Shown here piece by piece: positions 1-13,356 of a stretch of 64,000 bases of DNA. Every line of letters starts with the position of its first letter. Positions within the stretch are counted from its first letter, which is position 1. Source of the DNA: Prunus persica (lineage: Eukaryota; Streptophyta; Magnoliopsida; Rosales; Rosaceae); NCBI RefSeq assembly GCF_000346465.2, contig NC_034013.1, positions 11,331,373 through 11,395,372 of the forward strand, given 5' to 3'. The position numbers and the translations under genes are program-made. Below the pieces are notes generated by a model. That model worked only from the letters and a program-made list of their open reading frames with translations, was not told the DNA's origin and did no database searches.

Positions 1-3000
1 GAGCCTGCCACCGTCATTCACGTCGATGACCTCGCCGGCGTCGGAGCCTCACCCGGAACAGAAACTCCGGCTTCTGCCTCAGCCTCGGTTTCCCGGTCGC
101 CGTCGACGATGCGCCGAAGCTCCTCCAACAATCGAATACGCCAGTTCTCTCAGGAGCTGAAAGCGGAGGCGGTGGCGAAGGCGAAGCAGTTCTCTCAGGA
201 GCTTAAAGCCGAGCTGCGGAGGTTCTCGTGGAGCCATGGCCACGCCTCGCGCGTTTTGTCTGCTTCGGCTTCTCAGAATGCCGGTGCCGGAACCTCCACC
301 GGCACGTTCGACTCGGCGCTGGCGGCTCGGGCGCTGAGACGGCAGCGAGCTCAGCTGGACCGCACTCGGTCCGGCGCGCAGAAGGCGCTTCGCGGGCTGA
401 GGTTCATCAGCAACTGCAAGAGCACGAAGACCAATGGAGTCGATGCCTGGAACGACGTCGAGGCCAGCTTCAATAAGCTCGCCAAAGACGGCCAGCTCCT
501 CCGCGCCGATTTTGCTCAATGCATCGGTACTAACTACTTCAATTCATCGCCGCATTTTGAATTTCGGTTACGATTTTTAGAAAATGACCGTACAGTTTGT
601 TATATTGTACATTAAAATCTTCGGTTTTTTTTTTGAAGGAATGAGAGATTCGAAGGAGTTTGCTCTGGAGCTGTTCGATGCGTTGGGCCGGAGACGGAGA
701 ATGAAGGTTGACAAAATCAGCAAGGACGAGCTTTACGAGTTCTGGTCCCAAATTTCCGATCAAAGCTTCGATTCGCGGCTTCAGATCTTCTTCGACATGT
801 ACGCAGTAATTAATTAAAGTCATTAATCATTTGTTCAACCTTAATATTATATTCATTCAAGGCAACACTTGGACGAACAGGGCAAAACCGTCATTTCACT
901 TCATTCTTGTTTTTTCTATGCATTTTGATTCTCACAGGGTGGACAAGAATGAAGATGGTAGAATTACTGAAGAGGAAGTAAAAGAGGTACCCCATTTTTT
1001 TAATCACCTTTGAACATGCTTAAGCAGCCACATTAAATTAATAATATAAATTATGGCTCATGATCCATTAGCCCAAAATCTTCTCCGCCGACCCAACTGG
1101 GCCGTCTAAAATTATACGAGAGTCTTGCATAAGCTTCTTGGTGGTTTCATTTCATGGTCTACAGGGTGTCATTTGGAATAAAATAATCCCAGGGTAGGCG
1201 GGATTGGGTGACCATAAATACATGAAAAATTCCAAAACTAACTACCACACTTCAATTAACAATAATAAATCCATTTTAAAGGAATTAAAATGTTTTCAAT
1301 TTTCTCTGCTTATGATGTTTACCATGTTCCAAGGCATCTTTTTCTATTATTAGTTGGGTTATTATTATTTTTGGATGTTTGATATTGGACACATGGCATG
1401 TTCATTTTCCTCTTTTTTATCAAATTTTTGGGAATGGTCTTATCGTGTTCAGTGGGGTTGGTGGGGGCTTTTTAGTCTATTTCTGGTACTAATTCGGTCG
1501 TCGTTTTTAATATGAAGTCAGTGTTTGCTGGGAAAAAAAAAATTTATTAACTCTACAAATTTTTTATTATATTTGGTTTTTAATTTCTTTAATTTAAAAT
1601 TTTGAATGGTTAGATTATCATGTTGAGTGCCTCTGCAAACAAGCTATCGAGATTGAAGGAACAAGCAGAGGAATATGCAGCTCTCATCATGGAAGAGTTG
1701 GATCCCGAAAGACTTGGCTACATTGAGGTGGGTCCCTTGCTACAAATTTTTGTTGGATTTTTTTTTCTTTATGTAGAGATTATTAAACTTTAAAAACTAG
1801 AGTCTTGTCTTTGTTTATTATAGTACGACTTTCAATTATGTGTAAATTAGTGTTGTCACATAATTAATTGGGTTGGTTTATTGTATGTCAAATAGGAGAA
1901 ATTAAAGAATACTATAGTTGTATGGCTATGTGGTATATTTTGTATACCTGTTATAATATGGTGGCTTATATGATTTATTTTCCTATTTTAGGGTAGTATT
2001 AATAAATATCCACTTATATTATAATACATGTATAAAATGTACCACGTTATCATATTGCCGTAATTTGCTAATCACTTGTCAAATAGGGTATTGACCGATT
2101 AGACTTGACTTTTTCCTTTTAACTTTCATTAGATTTTTTCATGTAGTTCAACCGTACACGAATGGAGAAGCACCTAACTCTCTATTCAATAACTTAACTG
2201 TGTTGGAAATTTGGTACCAAAAGCTAATCTCTTAGGTTGTTTTTTTCTTCTTCCAAACTTCCATGGAGAAACATCAATGACAGTTGAACCATTTTCGTTA
2301 TTGTTGACTTATAAGGCCTCTTATTTTCGCATTCCTTGGCCACCTTACTTCTATATTTGCCTGAATTTTTTGATTGCTGCTGCTAAGTGTTGATCGAGAC
2401 TTGTTATTTTGTCTATGCAAAATTTGCTTCAATAAGGCTAAGAAGTAGTTGGTGCAATTCCAAAGACTTTAACCTAGTGAGAGATTTAATTTCCTAATTA
2501 AGCTGGCAAATAGGTGATCCGCCCATGCATCTTTCCCATTCTAAAAAAGCCTTCACAACTGTTTCAAACACTATTCTTTTTATTTTCGTCCAAATATATC
2601 ATAGCGGATATATTGGAATAATCTAGAGATGTGACTACACCTTGTACATTTCAAAAGGGTATTATCGCAATTTCAATCGAGACTAGAATTCATCCTCTCA
2701 CCTACTGCACTTTGCTAGTGCCATTTCTGACATTCACATATAGTCGTGTTCCCATGTGGCCTTTCCGTTTGCAATCTTAATTCTCACTCAAACACGTAGG
2801 CACACGTGTGCCATTTCCCCACCAGTTGTAGTGTTCTGAGTTGACATCATGCACATTTTCTGATATCTTTAAATTTTTCTTTAATATTTTTTGATTTATA
2901 CAAGCAATTGTCTTATTCTGATCTACGGATGACTCGAATTAGTGCAAAGTGACGGACGCTCATGACTAACTGGTCTAATTTACGTCTACTTTGATGTCGT

Positions 3001-6000
3001 ATATTTGCGCTGTAATATCGTCAGCCTCTAATGATGGAAATGTTGATGCAGCTGTGGCAATTGGAAACCCTTCTACTACAGAAGGACACGTACCTAAACT
3101 ACAGCCAAGCACTGAGCTACACGAGCCAAGCTCTAAGCCAAAACCTCCAAGGGCTGAGAAGGAGAAGTCCAATACGCAGAATGAGCACAAAACTGCTCTA
3201 TTATTTGCAGGAAAACTGGAGGAGAGTCTGGGTTTTGACATTGTGGGTTGCCATTATGATCGGGCTCTTCACGTGGAAGTTCTACCAGTACAAGCAGAAA
3301 AAAGCTTTTCATGTAATGGGTTATTGCCTTCTCACGGCTAAGGGCGCTGCCGAGACTTTGAAATTCAACATGGCTCTGGTGCTCTTGCCTGTTTGTCGAA
3401 ACACCATCACTTGGCTCAGGAACACCAGGCTAGGGTTCTTTGTGCCTTTTGACGACAACATCAACTTCCACAAGGTACAAAAATACCACCAACCTTGAAA
3501 ATTCTATCTTTGCTTATTTTATACGTCGGTCTCTTGTCTTGGGGCCCATTTAGGGGAGACTATATAATATTTAGGGTGAACGCCATGAGCCATTATAATG
3601 AGAGTTTTGTTGCTTAGAAGAAAATAGTGAATTGGTTATGAGCATCACACGTCTATGAAAAATGTGGACGAAATAAATAGCATTATAATTTATACACCTG
3701 CGTTTATGGGGTAAAAGGAAAAGGATACTGCATGCTTTTTCTCTGCAAATCATAGGTTGATACATATACAAAAATAATTCATAAAAAATACACAATATTT
3801 TTTTTTTGCACACATTTTACATTGCTATTAACAGAAGTATAGAAATTCCTACTTTCATGAAAAGGAGGGAAGTAAAAAGCAAAGACAATCAAGTAGTGGA
3901 AACCATTGACTTCAACTCATTCTCATGAAAAACTAAAGCAATGCTCTGCATGCGCGTGTTGACTAAGGTTCTAACTTTTGTCCCAGACAAATAATAACAC
4001 CACATGTTCTTTATGAATAGGAATTAATTAAAAAGAAAAAACACATTCATACTGTTAACAATATATAGAAGACGTGATTAATGATTAATTCATAACATAA
4101 TGCACAGACTATAATTAAAACGTGGTATTTTAATTTGATCAAATTTGTTCTGATGATATCTTAATTGTTAATGATTCGATAGCTAATATTCCACTTACTA
4201 AATGGAACCAAAAACAAAAGAAAAGAGACATAAACGATAGTGATGTCTGCACAATCAGTGGTTGAAATAAATTTAAATATTATATATATATTTCTTGATA
4301 TATAAAGTGTCGAAGGTCTAGAGATCAGCTCCATCCAGTCTTTCATTATGCGAAGAGACAAGTGTCACCCATGCAAGATGCCACGCTTTTAGTAAATTTT
4401 TTAGAAAGGGCTTTTAAGAATGGAATGGTCACGGACTCACGGACTCACTGATCACTGAAATCTAATTTGATTGCTGTTGCTATCCTAGGTTTGACAAATA
4501 ATGAAACAGCACATGCATTCTTAAGATTAAAGGTTAAACTATGTATATAGACTTGAATCTGAGTGAACTATTCAAGTTACTTATATGCCAATTTGATTTT
4601 AAGTTGCAACCATTGAATCAAATAATCAATGGAATAATTTGGTCAATTTTGGACTTATACATAGCCATGAGTGCTGATTTTTTTTCTTTTTTGGGCAATA
4701 ATTTTAACTTGGGTACTTTTAAAAAAGTTCTAAAAATAAAATAATCCTTGCACTGTGGCTCACTGCTATGTCTGGTGTATTGATTTTAAATGTGACATAG
4801 AAATGTCTTTATGTATAAAGGTTTTGGCTAAAAGACTCTTCTAGTACCATCACATGAGTTCATGACACATCAAAGTGAGACTGTTTAGCAGCACAATGAC
4901 AGAGTACTTGATTTTGTAGAGGTCCTGAATTGAATCAATTCTTTCAATCACCATCTAATTAAGCTCATTTCTAACTCGATCGAACGCCTGAACATATGTG
5001 TCGTCCCTCTAAATTGTGCTTTACTTTGATAAATCTTTGCAGACCATTGCTGCAGCCATTGTAGTTGGTGTCATTCTCCATGCTGGGAACCATCTTGCCT
5101 GTGATTTTCCAAGGCTTATAGAGGTCTCCAAATCGGACTACGACAAGTATTTGGTTCAAGACTTTGGAAAACATAAACCCAAATATATAGATTTGATCAA
5201 AGGAGCTGAGGGCGTGACTGGAATTATAATGCTGACATGCATGATAATTGCTTTCACACTCGCTACACGATGGTTCAGGCGCAGCATTATTAAGCTTCCC
5301 AAGCCCTTTAACAGGCTCACTGGCTTCAATGCATTCTGGTATTCCCATCACTTATTTGTCATTGTCTACGCCTTGCTCATTATCCACGGCGTTTTCCTCT
5401 ATATGGTGCACACATGGTACCTTAAGACGGTATAATTTGAGATCCTCTGTCTTCAAATATTGCAGTCATTATGTTTAAATTGATTAACTAAGAGAGTTAT
5501 CTTCATGTTTCAGACTTGGATGTATATTTCTGTTCCTATTTTACTATATGCTGGAGAAAGGACCCTGAGAATCTTCCGGTCTGGCTTCTATACTGTTCGA
5601 CTTCTGAAGGTGAGCATAAGTGTGCAATTTTGTTAGTTAAAAAACTAGCATATGCTGCTACTTCTTTGCTAGTAAATTACATTTTTTCTTCTAAATTATA
5701 TGATCATATATTAATTATGAACCTGCTCTGTATAGGTTGCTATTTATCCTGGAAATGTTCTCACACTGCAAATGTCTAAGCCTCCCCAGTTCAAATACAA
5801 AAGTGGACAGTACATGTTTGTCCAGTGCCCAGCTGTTTCTCCCTTTGAGTGGTAGGTCACCATTTATTGAATAATACTACTCTTCTTATGAGGCATTTAA
5901 TTCCAACAAAATTGTGTCAATTCTATATCGACATTGTGCCTGGTTTTTGTCAATTCAATATGTTGATGTGTTATTTTTATGTATGTCAGGCATCCATTTT

Positions 6001-7229
6001 CGATTACATCAGCTCCCGGTGACGACTACCTTAGCGTTCACATCCGCCAGCTTGGTGACTGGACACAAGAGCTTAAGAGGGTTTTCTCAGAAGCCTGTGA
6101 GCCTCCCTTAGCTGGGAAGAGCGGCCTGCTAAGGGCTGATGAAACAACCAAGACAAGGTGAATATCATCATGCTAATTAGTATTTCAATTGTTTCAGATT
6201 TCTTCCTTCTTATTTTGGTCACATTTCTAGTATAATATCTAAATATGAGTTCTTTGTACAACAGTTTGCCCAAGCTTTTAATAGATGGACCTTATGGTGC
6301 CCCAGCACAAGATTACCGGAAATATGATGTCCTGCTACTTGTTGGTCTTGGAATCGGCGCAACGCCTTTCATCAGTATTCTAAAAGATTTGCTCAATAAT
6401 ATTGTCAAAATGGAAGAGCAGGCAGTAAGTATACATAGCTTGTTCAATATCCCAATCTTTTATTATAGTCACCAAGTCCTTTGAATGACTGGAATTTGCA
6501 AACTCACAATTCTGCTTCCTTTCCTCTTCAGGACTCTGTTTCAGATATGAGTAGAGCATCAGACCTAAGTGCTGGGAGTACAGATTCTCCGAATCCAAAC
6601 AAGGTTTATCCGAAACGGAAAAAGACTTTGAAGACCACCAATGCCTACTTTTATTGGGTGACGAGGGAGCAAGGCTCATTTGATTGGTTCAAAGGAGTGA
6701 TGAATGAAGTTGCAGAACAGGATCAAAGGGTAATTGGACATGTTCTGTGGAAGCACATACGTTTATGGTTGAACATGAATTTGATTAATGCTAACTTTGT
6801 CATGACTTTTGATTTAATTTCAGGGTGTTATTGAGATGCACAACTACTTGACTAGCGTGTACGAAGAAGGCGACGCTCGATCAACACTCATCACCATGGT
6901 CCAAGCTCTCAACCATGCTAAGAATGGGGTTGACATTGTGTCTGGCACAAGGGTAAGAGTTTTGATCTCTGGCATAATTTTGTGGCACTGAAACTGCAAC
7001 CAATGCCTTAACTTGTCAATAGTTATATTGCTTGACAGAAAAAAGTCACAAAAACTGAGTGGAAAAATGGTCCATTGTACTTTTACTGATTATATATTCC
7101 TGATTCTTATAAATAGGTAAGAACCCATTTTGCAAGGCCTAATTGGAAGAAAGTTTTCTCAAAAACTTGCTCAAAGCACTGTAATGCAAGGATTGGTAAG
7201 TCAATGTGCTAGAGCTATATCGATACACG

Positions 7230-7260
<31 letters not shown>

Positions 7261-7434
7261 GTATATAATTATGCAGAGTTTGCTTTCTGTGAATGCTGAT
7301 ACTTGTGTTGAAATATTGGAACAGGTGTTTTCTATTGTGGAGCACCAGTTTTGGCCAAAGAACTTAGCCAGCTCTGCTATGAGTTCAATCAAAAAGGTTC
7401 AACCAAGTTCGAATTCCACAAGGAGCACTTTTAA
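1..7434 (+). CDS. RBOHE: Respiratory burst oxidase (NADPH oxidase), RBOHE-like, 5' partial
   Basis: Plasma-membrane NADPH oxidase that passes electrons from cytosolic NADPH through FAD and two haems to apoplastic O2, giving superoxide. The exons I placed by GT-AG and reading frame are 1-526, 639-798, 938-986, 1614-1727, 3052-3474, 5043-5429, 5514-5609, 5736-5851, 5990-6157, 6265-6424, 6532-6729, 6824-6952, 7117-7195 and 7325-7434 (TAA). They total 2715 nt, an open frame of 904 codons plus stop. The frame is open at base 1, so the start lies upstream. Visible parts, numbered from base 1: EF-hand loop [12 protein letters not shown] (231-242); second EF-like loop near 275-286; first membrane helix near 342; haem-region histidines in AGNHLACDF and [10 protein letters not shown] motif [18 protein letters not shown] motifs [10 protein letters not shown] and [18 protein letters not shown]-terminus FEFHKEHF. 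The N-terminal FSQELKAE repeats and the [17 protein letters not shown] stretch fit the E type as I remember it. The RBOH call is near certain; the subtype is likely. No frameshift or premature stop was seen. Confidence 0.95.
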
Positions 7435-9319
7435 AGCACTCTGGGAATACATATATAGCTACCACTTTATATAGCTTCTCCATTCAAATCCACCTCTAGC
7501 TAACACACCTTCCTTTACCTGCAGAGTAAGAAAATTTTGAAATAATCTTAGATTGATAAATAAGAAAAGGGTTTCTGTACAGTCTTGGGTAGAAAAAGAA
7601 AGGAAAAAAAAATCAAGTATATAAATATGTATTTATACAGAATATTATGTATTTAGTATTTAGCCATATAAATTATTATAAAGTAAGGAAGCACTAGCAG
7701 AAGAAATATTCTGGTTAGTGAGAAGACGATAGGAATTTGAATGCTGCATTGGGCCTGCATTATACACGTGGCCAGAGATGATAGGTGGGAAGGTGACATA
7801 AAAAAATGTCATTGTTGGGGAGCTAGTAGGGAGCTAGAGTGCGGTACAGCCAGAAGTTGACCTAATTGCTAATGGAAGAAGACATTTTCATTGGTGGGGG
7901 GTGGGGGGTGGTAGAAGAAGACAGTTTGGGAAAAAGGAAGATGCCAAGGAAGGAAGAAGGTTCTTTGGACTTATGGAGGTGGTGGGGGTGAGATTGCTTT
8001 TGTCTGTTGGAGTGATTCATCTCCTCCTTTTGTGAAGTGGGCTCAGAGAATCCTTCTAGAATGTGTATGATTATGATGATCTGCAGAGGATCCCATGCAG
8101 TGCAATTATTTTATTATACCTTACTTTTACAATAATAGAATTTTGCCTGTAAATGAGGATCATACTTTAATTATTTTTATTTTTCGTTGTGGTAATCAGA
8201 TCCATATGAATGAAAGATAAGATTGAAGTATCTTTGGAAGATTTTGGCATCATGTGTAAAGAAAAGAATTGGGTCCATTGTTTTAAACTTTTAAAATGAT
8301 TCTGTTAAAGATATTTTAGGCTAGCCCAACCAATAACTTTGATTTGAAACAAACAACTTGTAATTTTGAAGTTGAATTGTGTTTTATTTTTTAAAATATA
8401 CTTCCATAAATCATTGACAAAGTAATCGTTATAAAACTATAGAATTGCTTTAGTCCTAGGTTCGATTCCCCCTTTTTTAATACTGCTTGTATTTTTTGTT
8501 TCTTGTTTTGGTTATAGAGGGCCGCAATGCTAAGGTCAAGCTCTGTTTTTTCAGTGGGCTAAGGTTTTTCAAAACTCTCCTTTTTGGGGGTGGATTTTGG
8601 CCCCAAAACTTAACAACAGAAATAGCCTGGGCTTCGCAACCCTAACTAGATCAATGATCATCTAGCAAACACAGAACAAGTAGTCAATGATCTGCCAGAG
8701 TCCGGCCCTTTCTCTATGAATATGCTTGAGAAACGAATTCAACATATTCATGTCATACATTGGTCGTGAAAACTATTGTCATGCTCATGCTACTTTCATC
8801 AAAAGTCATGCTTTTAGTTCAATCACATTATTCGAGCACTCGACAATCTATAATTGAAACTAGAGCTGGCATGTACTGAAGGCAACCAATTAGACATATA
8901 AATGTTTGTCAACAGAGGCTACATTATGAATGGGGATCCTCAATTGAGGAGATAAAAGTGATGAAACTTGATAGTTTTTACATATTTTTTGGGCTAATAT
9001 AAGATGTTGGAGTAAATTAAATAAATTGGGAAGGTGAATATGGTATGAAAACCTATAATGAGAAGAACAATATATATGCTAGGAGATGATATTCTGCTTC
9101 TTAATAAATAAATTCTTTATTCAAAGCAGGTTATTACATGCAGAAGCTTGTACAAAGCATGTCTATCAAGTATGAGACACTTTCAACATCCTTTTTCACG
9201 ACAACGATACCCTCCAATTTCCACAATCGAGCATGTGTTAGCGGTGTCGTCAATCTTGACCTCTACAACTATGAATTGCAACTACACCAATGAAGCAAGA
9301 ATCACCAGAGTTGGACCAA
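7435..9319. other. Intergenic, no gene recognised
   Basis: This holds the 3' flank of the oxidase gene and then AT-rich DNA. There is a G-rich patch near 7895-7912. Short open frames near 9148-9330 show no family I recognise. A short tRNA B-box-like string at 8459-8471 has no tRNA around it. Confidence 0.6.
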
Positions 9320-9324
9320 ATAAG

Positions 9325-9995
9325 TGTTAGATAGAAAAACACACTTGCATTTAGTCCCACATTGGAAGGGAGTTGTTTCCTTCCATGGTTTATAAGTACC
9401 AACACTTTAGAAATACTAAATAGAGTATGGGTCTAGTGGAGGCAAAGTTGGGTCTCATCATGATTTGGGTAAATATATATATATATAATAAATTATCAAA
9501 AGATGGGCCTTGGGGCTCTAATTTAATTAATAATTTTTTTTCATTAATTAAAATTTTTTTTTTTTCAGATAAAACCAAAATCTGAAATTCGAATAAGATA
9601 AACAGTTAACATAACTGTTGGATGAAGAGGTGTCAGACCTCTATATATTGACAATACGTTCAAACCAGAATTTAACTTTTGAACAACATAATCATTCTCA
9701 CATTTTTAACACTTCCTGAGAGAATTCATACTATTGTTCGCCAGAAATCAAAGTCATTGTGCTGAGGCTTTGATTTAAGATAGTTTAATCCTGGTGGACA
9801 GACTCCTATCGAACTATAAGCATAAGGGTAAAGGGGAAATACTGTCTAAAGGACACTGTAACTCTATCTACAATGCAAGTAAGTATTCCACAATTTATAT
9901 TACTGTTGTATTGATTCAATTATATTTATATAAAATATATTTCGTTTATTTTTATTATTATGTTATTTTGGTTCTATACTGATTATTCCACAACA
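9325..9995 (+). repeat. 5' LTR of the copia element
   Basis: 671 bp, TG...CA. It matches the 3' LTR at 12424-13270 along its length, except that the 3' copy carries an insertion of roughly 150 bp. Its first bases are also altered: the segment AGTTTGTATAG of the 3' copy is replaced by a shorter string. Confidence 0.93.
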
Positions 9996-10003
9996 ATCTT
10001 TAA

Positions 10004-10047
10004 GTGTGTTTTCCTATACAAACTCTAACAATACCCTACATTTGTAT
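10004..10047 (-). repeat. Inverted copy of the element's own PPT/LTR junction
   Basis: This 44-bp stretch is the reverse complement of 12407-12450 with one mismatch by my reading. It covers the polypurine region and the first 27 bases of the 3' LTR, flipped and placed 8 bp after the end of the 5' LTR, where a primer-binding site should be. Confidence 0.85.
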
Positions 10048-11834
10048 TTCATTCTGATGTTTTTGATATACATGTGAATACAATACTAGAATCTGTGGAT
10101 GCAATATTCTTTGAGGACATTTTTCCTTATAAACAAGGAAGGTCCAATGTCAATAAAAAAAGAACTATTTATGATTCTAGAATAAATGATAATTCTGGAA
10201 TAGATGTTGATAATCCTACCTCTAGTGTTCAAGAGAATGAACAAGATTAAGAACCCAGAAGAAGTAAAAGGACAAGAATACCAAAAGATTTTGGACCAGA
10301 TTTCTTGACTATGATAGCTGAAGCTGAGCCTCAAACATATAAAGAGGAGATATCAAGTCCAGAAGCTCCATTTTGGAAAGAAGCAATCAATAGTGAGATT
10401 GAATCCATTATGCAAAATCATACATGGGAATTGGTTGATTTACCACATGGTAATAGACAATTGGATACAAATGGATATTTAAGAAGAAATTAAAAGAAGA
10501 TGGTACAATTGATAAGTATAAGGCTCGATTGGTAGCCAAAGGATACCGTAAAAAAGAAGGCTTAGATTTCTTTGATACATACTCACCCTTGACAAGAATA
10601 ACATCAATAAGGATGTTGATTGCTATAGCGTCAATTTATGACATGGAAATACATCAAATGGATGTAAAAACTGCTTTCTTAAATGGAGAGTTGGATGAGG
10701 AAATATACATGGAACAACCCGAGGGGTTTGTAGTAAAAGGTCAAGAACAAAAAGTTTGCAAACTTGTAAAGTCTCTCTATGGACTAAAACAAGCTCCAAA
10801 GCAATGGTATGCAAAATTTGACCATACTATGATGACACATAGTTTTAAAATATATGAATATGATAAATGTGTCTATATCAAGACACATAAGAACGCATGT
10901 GTTATAGTGTCTGTATGTAGATGACATGCTCATAATTGGGACAAACAAGGACATAATTAACTCTACCAAGAAAATGTTAAACTCCAGTTTTGGCATGAAA
11001 GACTTAGGTCTTGCTGATGTGATTCTTGGAATTAGAGTTAAAAGAAATTCAGATGGTTATATATTAACACAGTCCCATTATGTAGAAATTATTCTTACAA
11101 AGTTTGGTCATTTTGGAAGTAATCATGCTGTAACACCTTTTGATGCAAATTGCAAATGAAAGAAGAATTAAGGTGAATCTATTTCGCAAAAGAAATATTT
11201 ATAGATCATTGGAAGTCTTATGTACATTATGAATTGTACAAGACTTGATATAGCCTATTCTGTGAGTAGACTTAGTAGGTATATAAGTAATCCAGGACAT
11301 GATCATTGGGAAGCATTGATTAGAATTTTGAGATACTTGAATTACACTTTGGAGTATGGATTACACTATACCAAATATCCTCCAGTACTAGAAGGATATA
11401 GTGATGCCAATTGGATTTCAAATGATTTAGAAACAAATTCCACTAGTGGATATGTTTTTACACTAGGAGGAGCATCCATATCTTGGAAATCTAGTAAACA
11501 AACCTGCATAGCCCGATCAACAATGGAATCGGAAATTGTAGCTTTAGATAAAGCTGGTGAAGAAGCCGAGTGGCTAAGAAATTTTTTGGAGGATATTCCT
11601 ATTTGGCCTAAGCCTGTGACGACTGTTTGTATACATTGTGATTGTATGGCTGCTCAAGCAAGAGCCAAAAATAATGTATACAATGGAAAGTCTAGACATA
11701 TTAGACGAAGGCATAATACAATCAATCAGTTGCTCTCAAATGGAATAATTTCTATTGACTATATAAAGTCAAGACAAAATCTTGCGGATCTGCTTACCAA
11801 AGGCTTGTCAAGAGAGCAAATTAAATTAACATAG
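10048..11834 (+). pseudogene. Copia pol remnant: reverse transcriptase and RNase H
   Basis: The reading frame starts in the linker after integrase (motif FFEDIFPYK), runs through RT and ends in RNase H. Visible motifs are RLVAKGYRKKEGLDFFDTYS, HQMDVKTAFLNGELDEEIYM, LYGLKQAPKQWY, YVDDMLI (RT catalytic Asp pair, near 10917-10937), MKDLGLADVILGI and, in RNase H, GYSDANW and TKGLSREQ. Breaks: an in-frame TAA near 10249, a frameshift near 10490, a one-base frameshift just before YVDD near 10913, and further stops at 11157-11215. The last block, 11220-11834, is a clean 204-codon RNase H frame. It is not functional as a polyprotein. Confidence 0.93.
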
Positions 11835-12410
11835 AGGGGAATGGGATTAAAGCCAATTCAAGAAATGAATCGGCCTAACGGAAACCTAACCTAGCTGATT
11901 GGAGATCCCATGGTCTTGGTTCAATAGGCAAACTGGTTAGGCATAATTCAAAAAGAGCTAACACAGATCTCATTCCTATGATGGAAAGAAGTGTGTTGTC
12001 TGCAAGAAGTCTATTAGGGTACGAAAGTTTAATGATGTTGATTTCTTGAAATCAAGAGGAATAGAGCAGACTATTCTTAGTCAACATTACCTATGTAGGA
12101 GTAAATGTGGGGTCGCATTTATGAGAATGAGATGGCTAAATTCTCTAAAGCTCCTATGAATCCAGGATTTGTTCAGGACCAAAATGAACACAAACGTATA
12201 AATAAGTGGTATGTTAAGATGTAACATATCTGATACTTGTTGTCTCGGTTTACTACAATAGGTGAACAGTTCAAGATTTTATATTCACTGCGTCACCTAG
12301 TAAATCTGATGAGTATTCACTAGGGTAGGTTCAAGTCCAAAAGACACCTCTCCTGATGTGTGTTATATCTAAGTTTTCTCTCAAATACGCACGTTACAAT
12401 TTTCCTATAC

Positions 12411-12423
12411 AAATGTGGGGTAT
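12411..12423 (+). other. Polypurine tract region of the copia element
   Basis: The sequence AAATGTGGGGTAT lies directly before the 3' LTR. This is the usual place and composition of the plus-strand primer in copia elements. Confidence 0.6.
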
Positions 12424-13270
12424 TGTTAGAGTTTGTATAGGAAAACACACTTGCATTTAGTCCCACATTGGAAGGGAGTTGTTTCCTTCCATGGTTTATA
12501 AGCACCAACATTTTAGAAATACTAAATAGAGTATGGGTCTAGTGGAGGCAAAGTTGGGCCTCATCATAGTTTGAGCTTGGATTATATATATATTTGTATA
12601 ATAAATATATATATACAGTCCCGATCTCTTGGACCACAGGAGTCCAAGAGATTGTGGTCACCCACCGTTGGATATTAATCCAATGGTTCAAAAAAGTTTT
12701 CTAAAAGGAGTGCAAGAGTGAGTGAACCGTTGAATTTACATATATATAATTAATTGTCAAAAGATGGGCCTTGGGGCTCTGTTGATTTAATTAATAATTT
12801 ATTTTTATTAATTAAAAATTCATTTTTTCAGATAAAACCAAAATCTGAAATTTGAATAAGATAAACAGTTAACATAACTGTTGGATGAAGAGGTGTCAGA
12901 CCTCTATATATTGACAATACGTTCAAACCAGAATTTAACTTTTGAAAAACATAATCAATCTCACATTTTTTTAACACTTCCTGAGAGAATTCATACTATT
13001 GTTCGCCAGAAATCAAAGTCACTGTGCTGAGGCTTTGATTTAAGATAGTTTAATCCTGATGGACAGACTCTTATCGAACTACAAGCACAAAGGTAGAGGG
13101 GAAATACTGTCTAAAGGACACTGCAACTCTGCAGGACTCTATCTACAATTCAAGTCAGTATTCCACAATTTATATTATTGTTGTATTGATTCAATTATAT
13201 TTATATAAAATATATTTTGATTGTTTTTATTATTATGTTATTTTGGTTCTATACTGATTATTCCACAACA
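12424..13270 (+). repeat. 3' LTR of the copia element, with nested MITE piece
   Basis: 847 bp, TG...CA, directly followed by the ATAAG target duplication. It is longer than the 5' LTR because of an insertion around 12590-12745. Confidence 0.93.
12616..12737 (+). repeat. MITE fragment nested in the 3' LTR
   Basis: This begins CAGTCCCGATCTCTTGGACC and matches the intact MITE at 20090-20274 through its left inverted repeat, the middle and the first ~15 bases of the right inverted repeat (GAACCGTTGAATTT). The rest of the right arm is gone. The 5' LTR lacks it, so it arrived after the retrotransposon. Confidence 0.8.
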
Positions 13271-13356
13271 ATAAGAACTAAACATCTTGTTGAATACTTA
13301 ATATTTTCATCAATTCGACCGAATATTTTTTCTTTTCATCAATAGGTTTATTTCTG

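Larger units (their letters stand above)
9325..13270 (+). mobile_element. Ty1/copia LTR retrotransposon, internally deleted
   Basis: Two LTRs beginning TGTTAG and ending CCACAACA enclose about 2.4 kb of internal DNA. The bases just outside, 9320-9324 and 13271-13275, are both ATAAG. This is a perfect 5-bp target duplication, so the element is one integration event with both ends kept. The internal part holds only the region just after integrase, the reverse transcriptase and the RNase H. Gag, protease and integrase are missing, and no primer-binding site follows the 5' LTR. The element cannot move on its own. Confidence 0.95.

Noticed and set aside
7239..7266. AT/AC microsatellite inside the oxidase gene as a coding change
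   Set aside because: It lies within the last intron (7196-7324) and does not touch the exons.
8459..8471. GGTTCGATTCCCC, like a tRNA B box
   Set aside because: No matching acceptor, D or anticodon stems around it.
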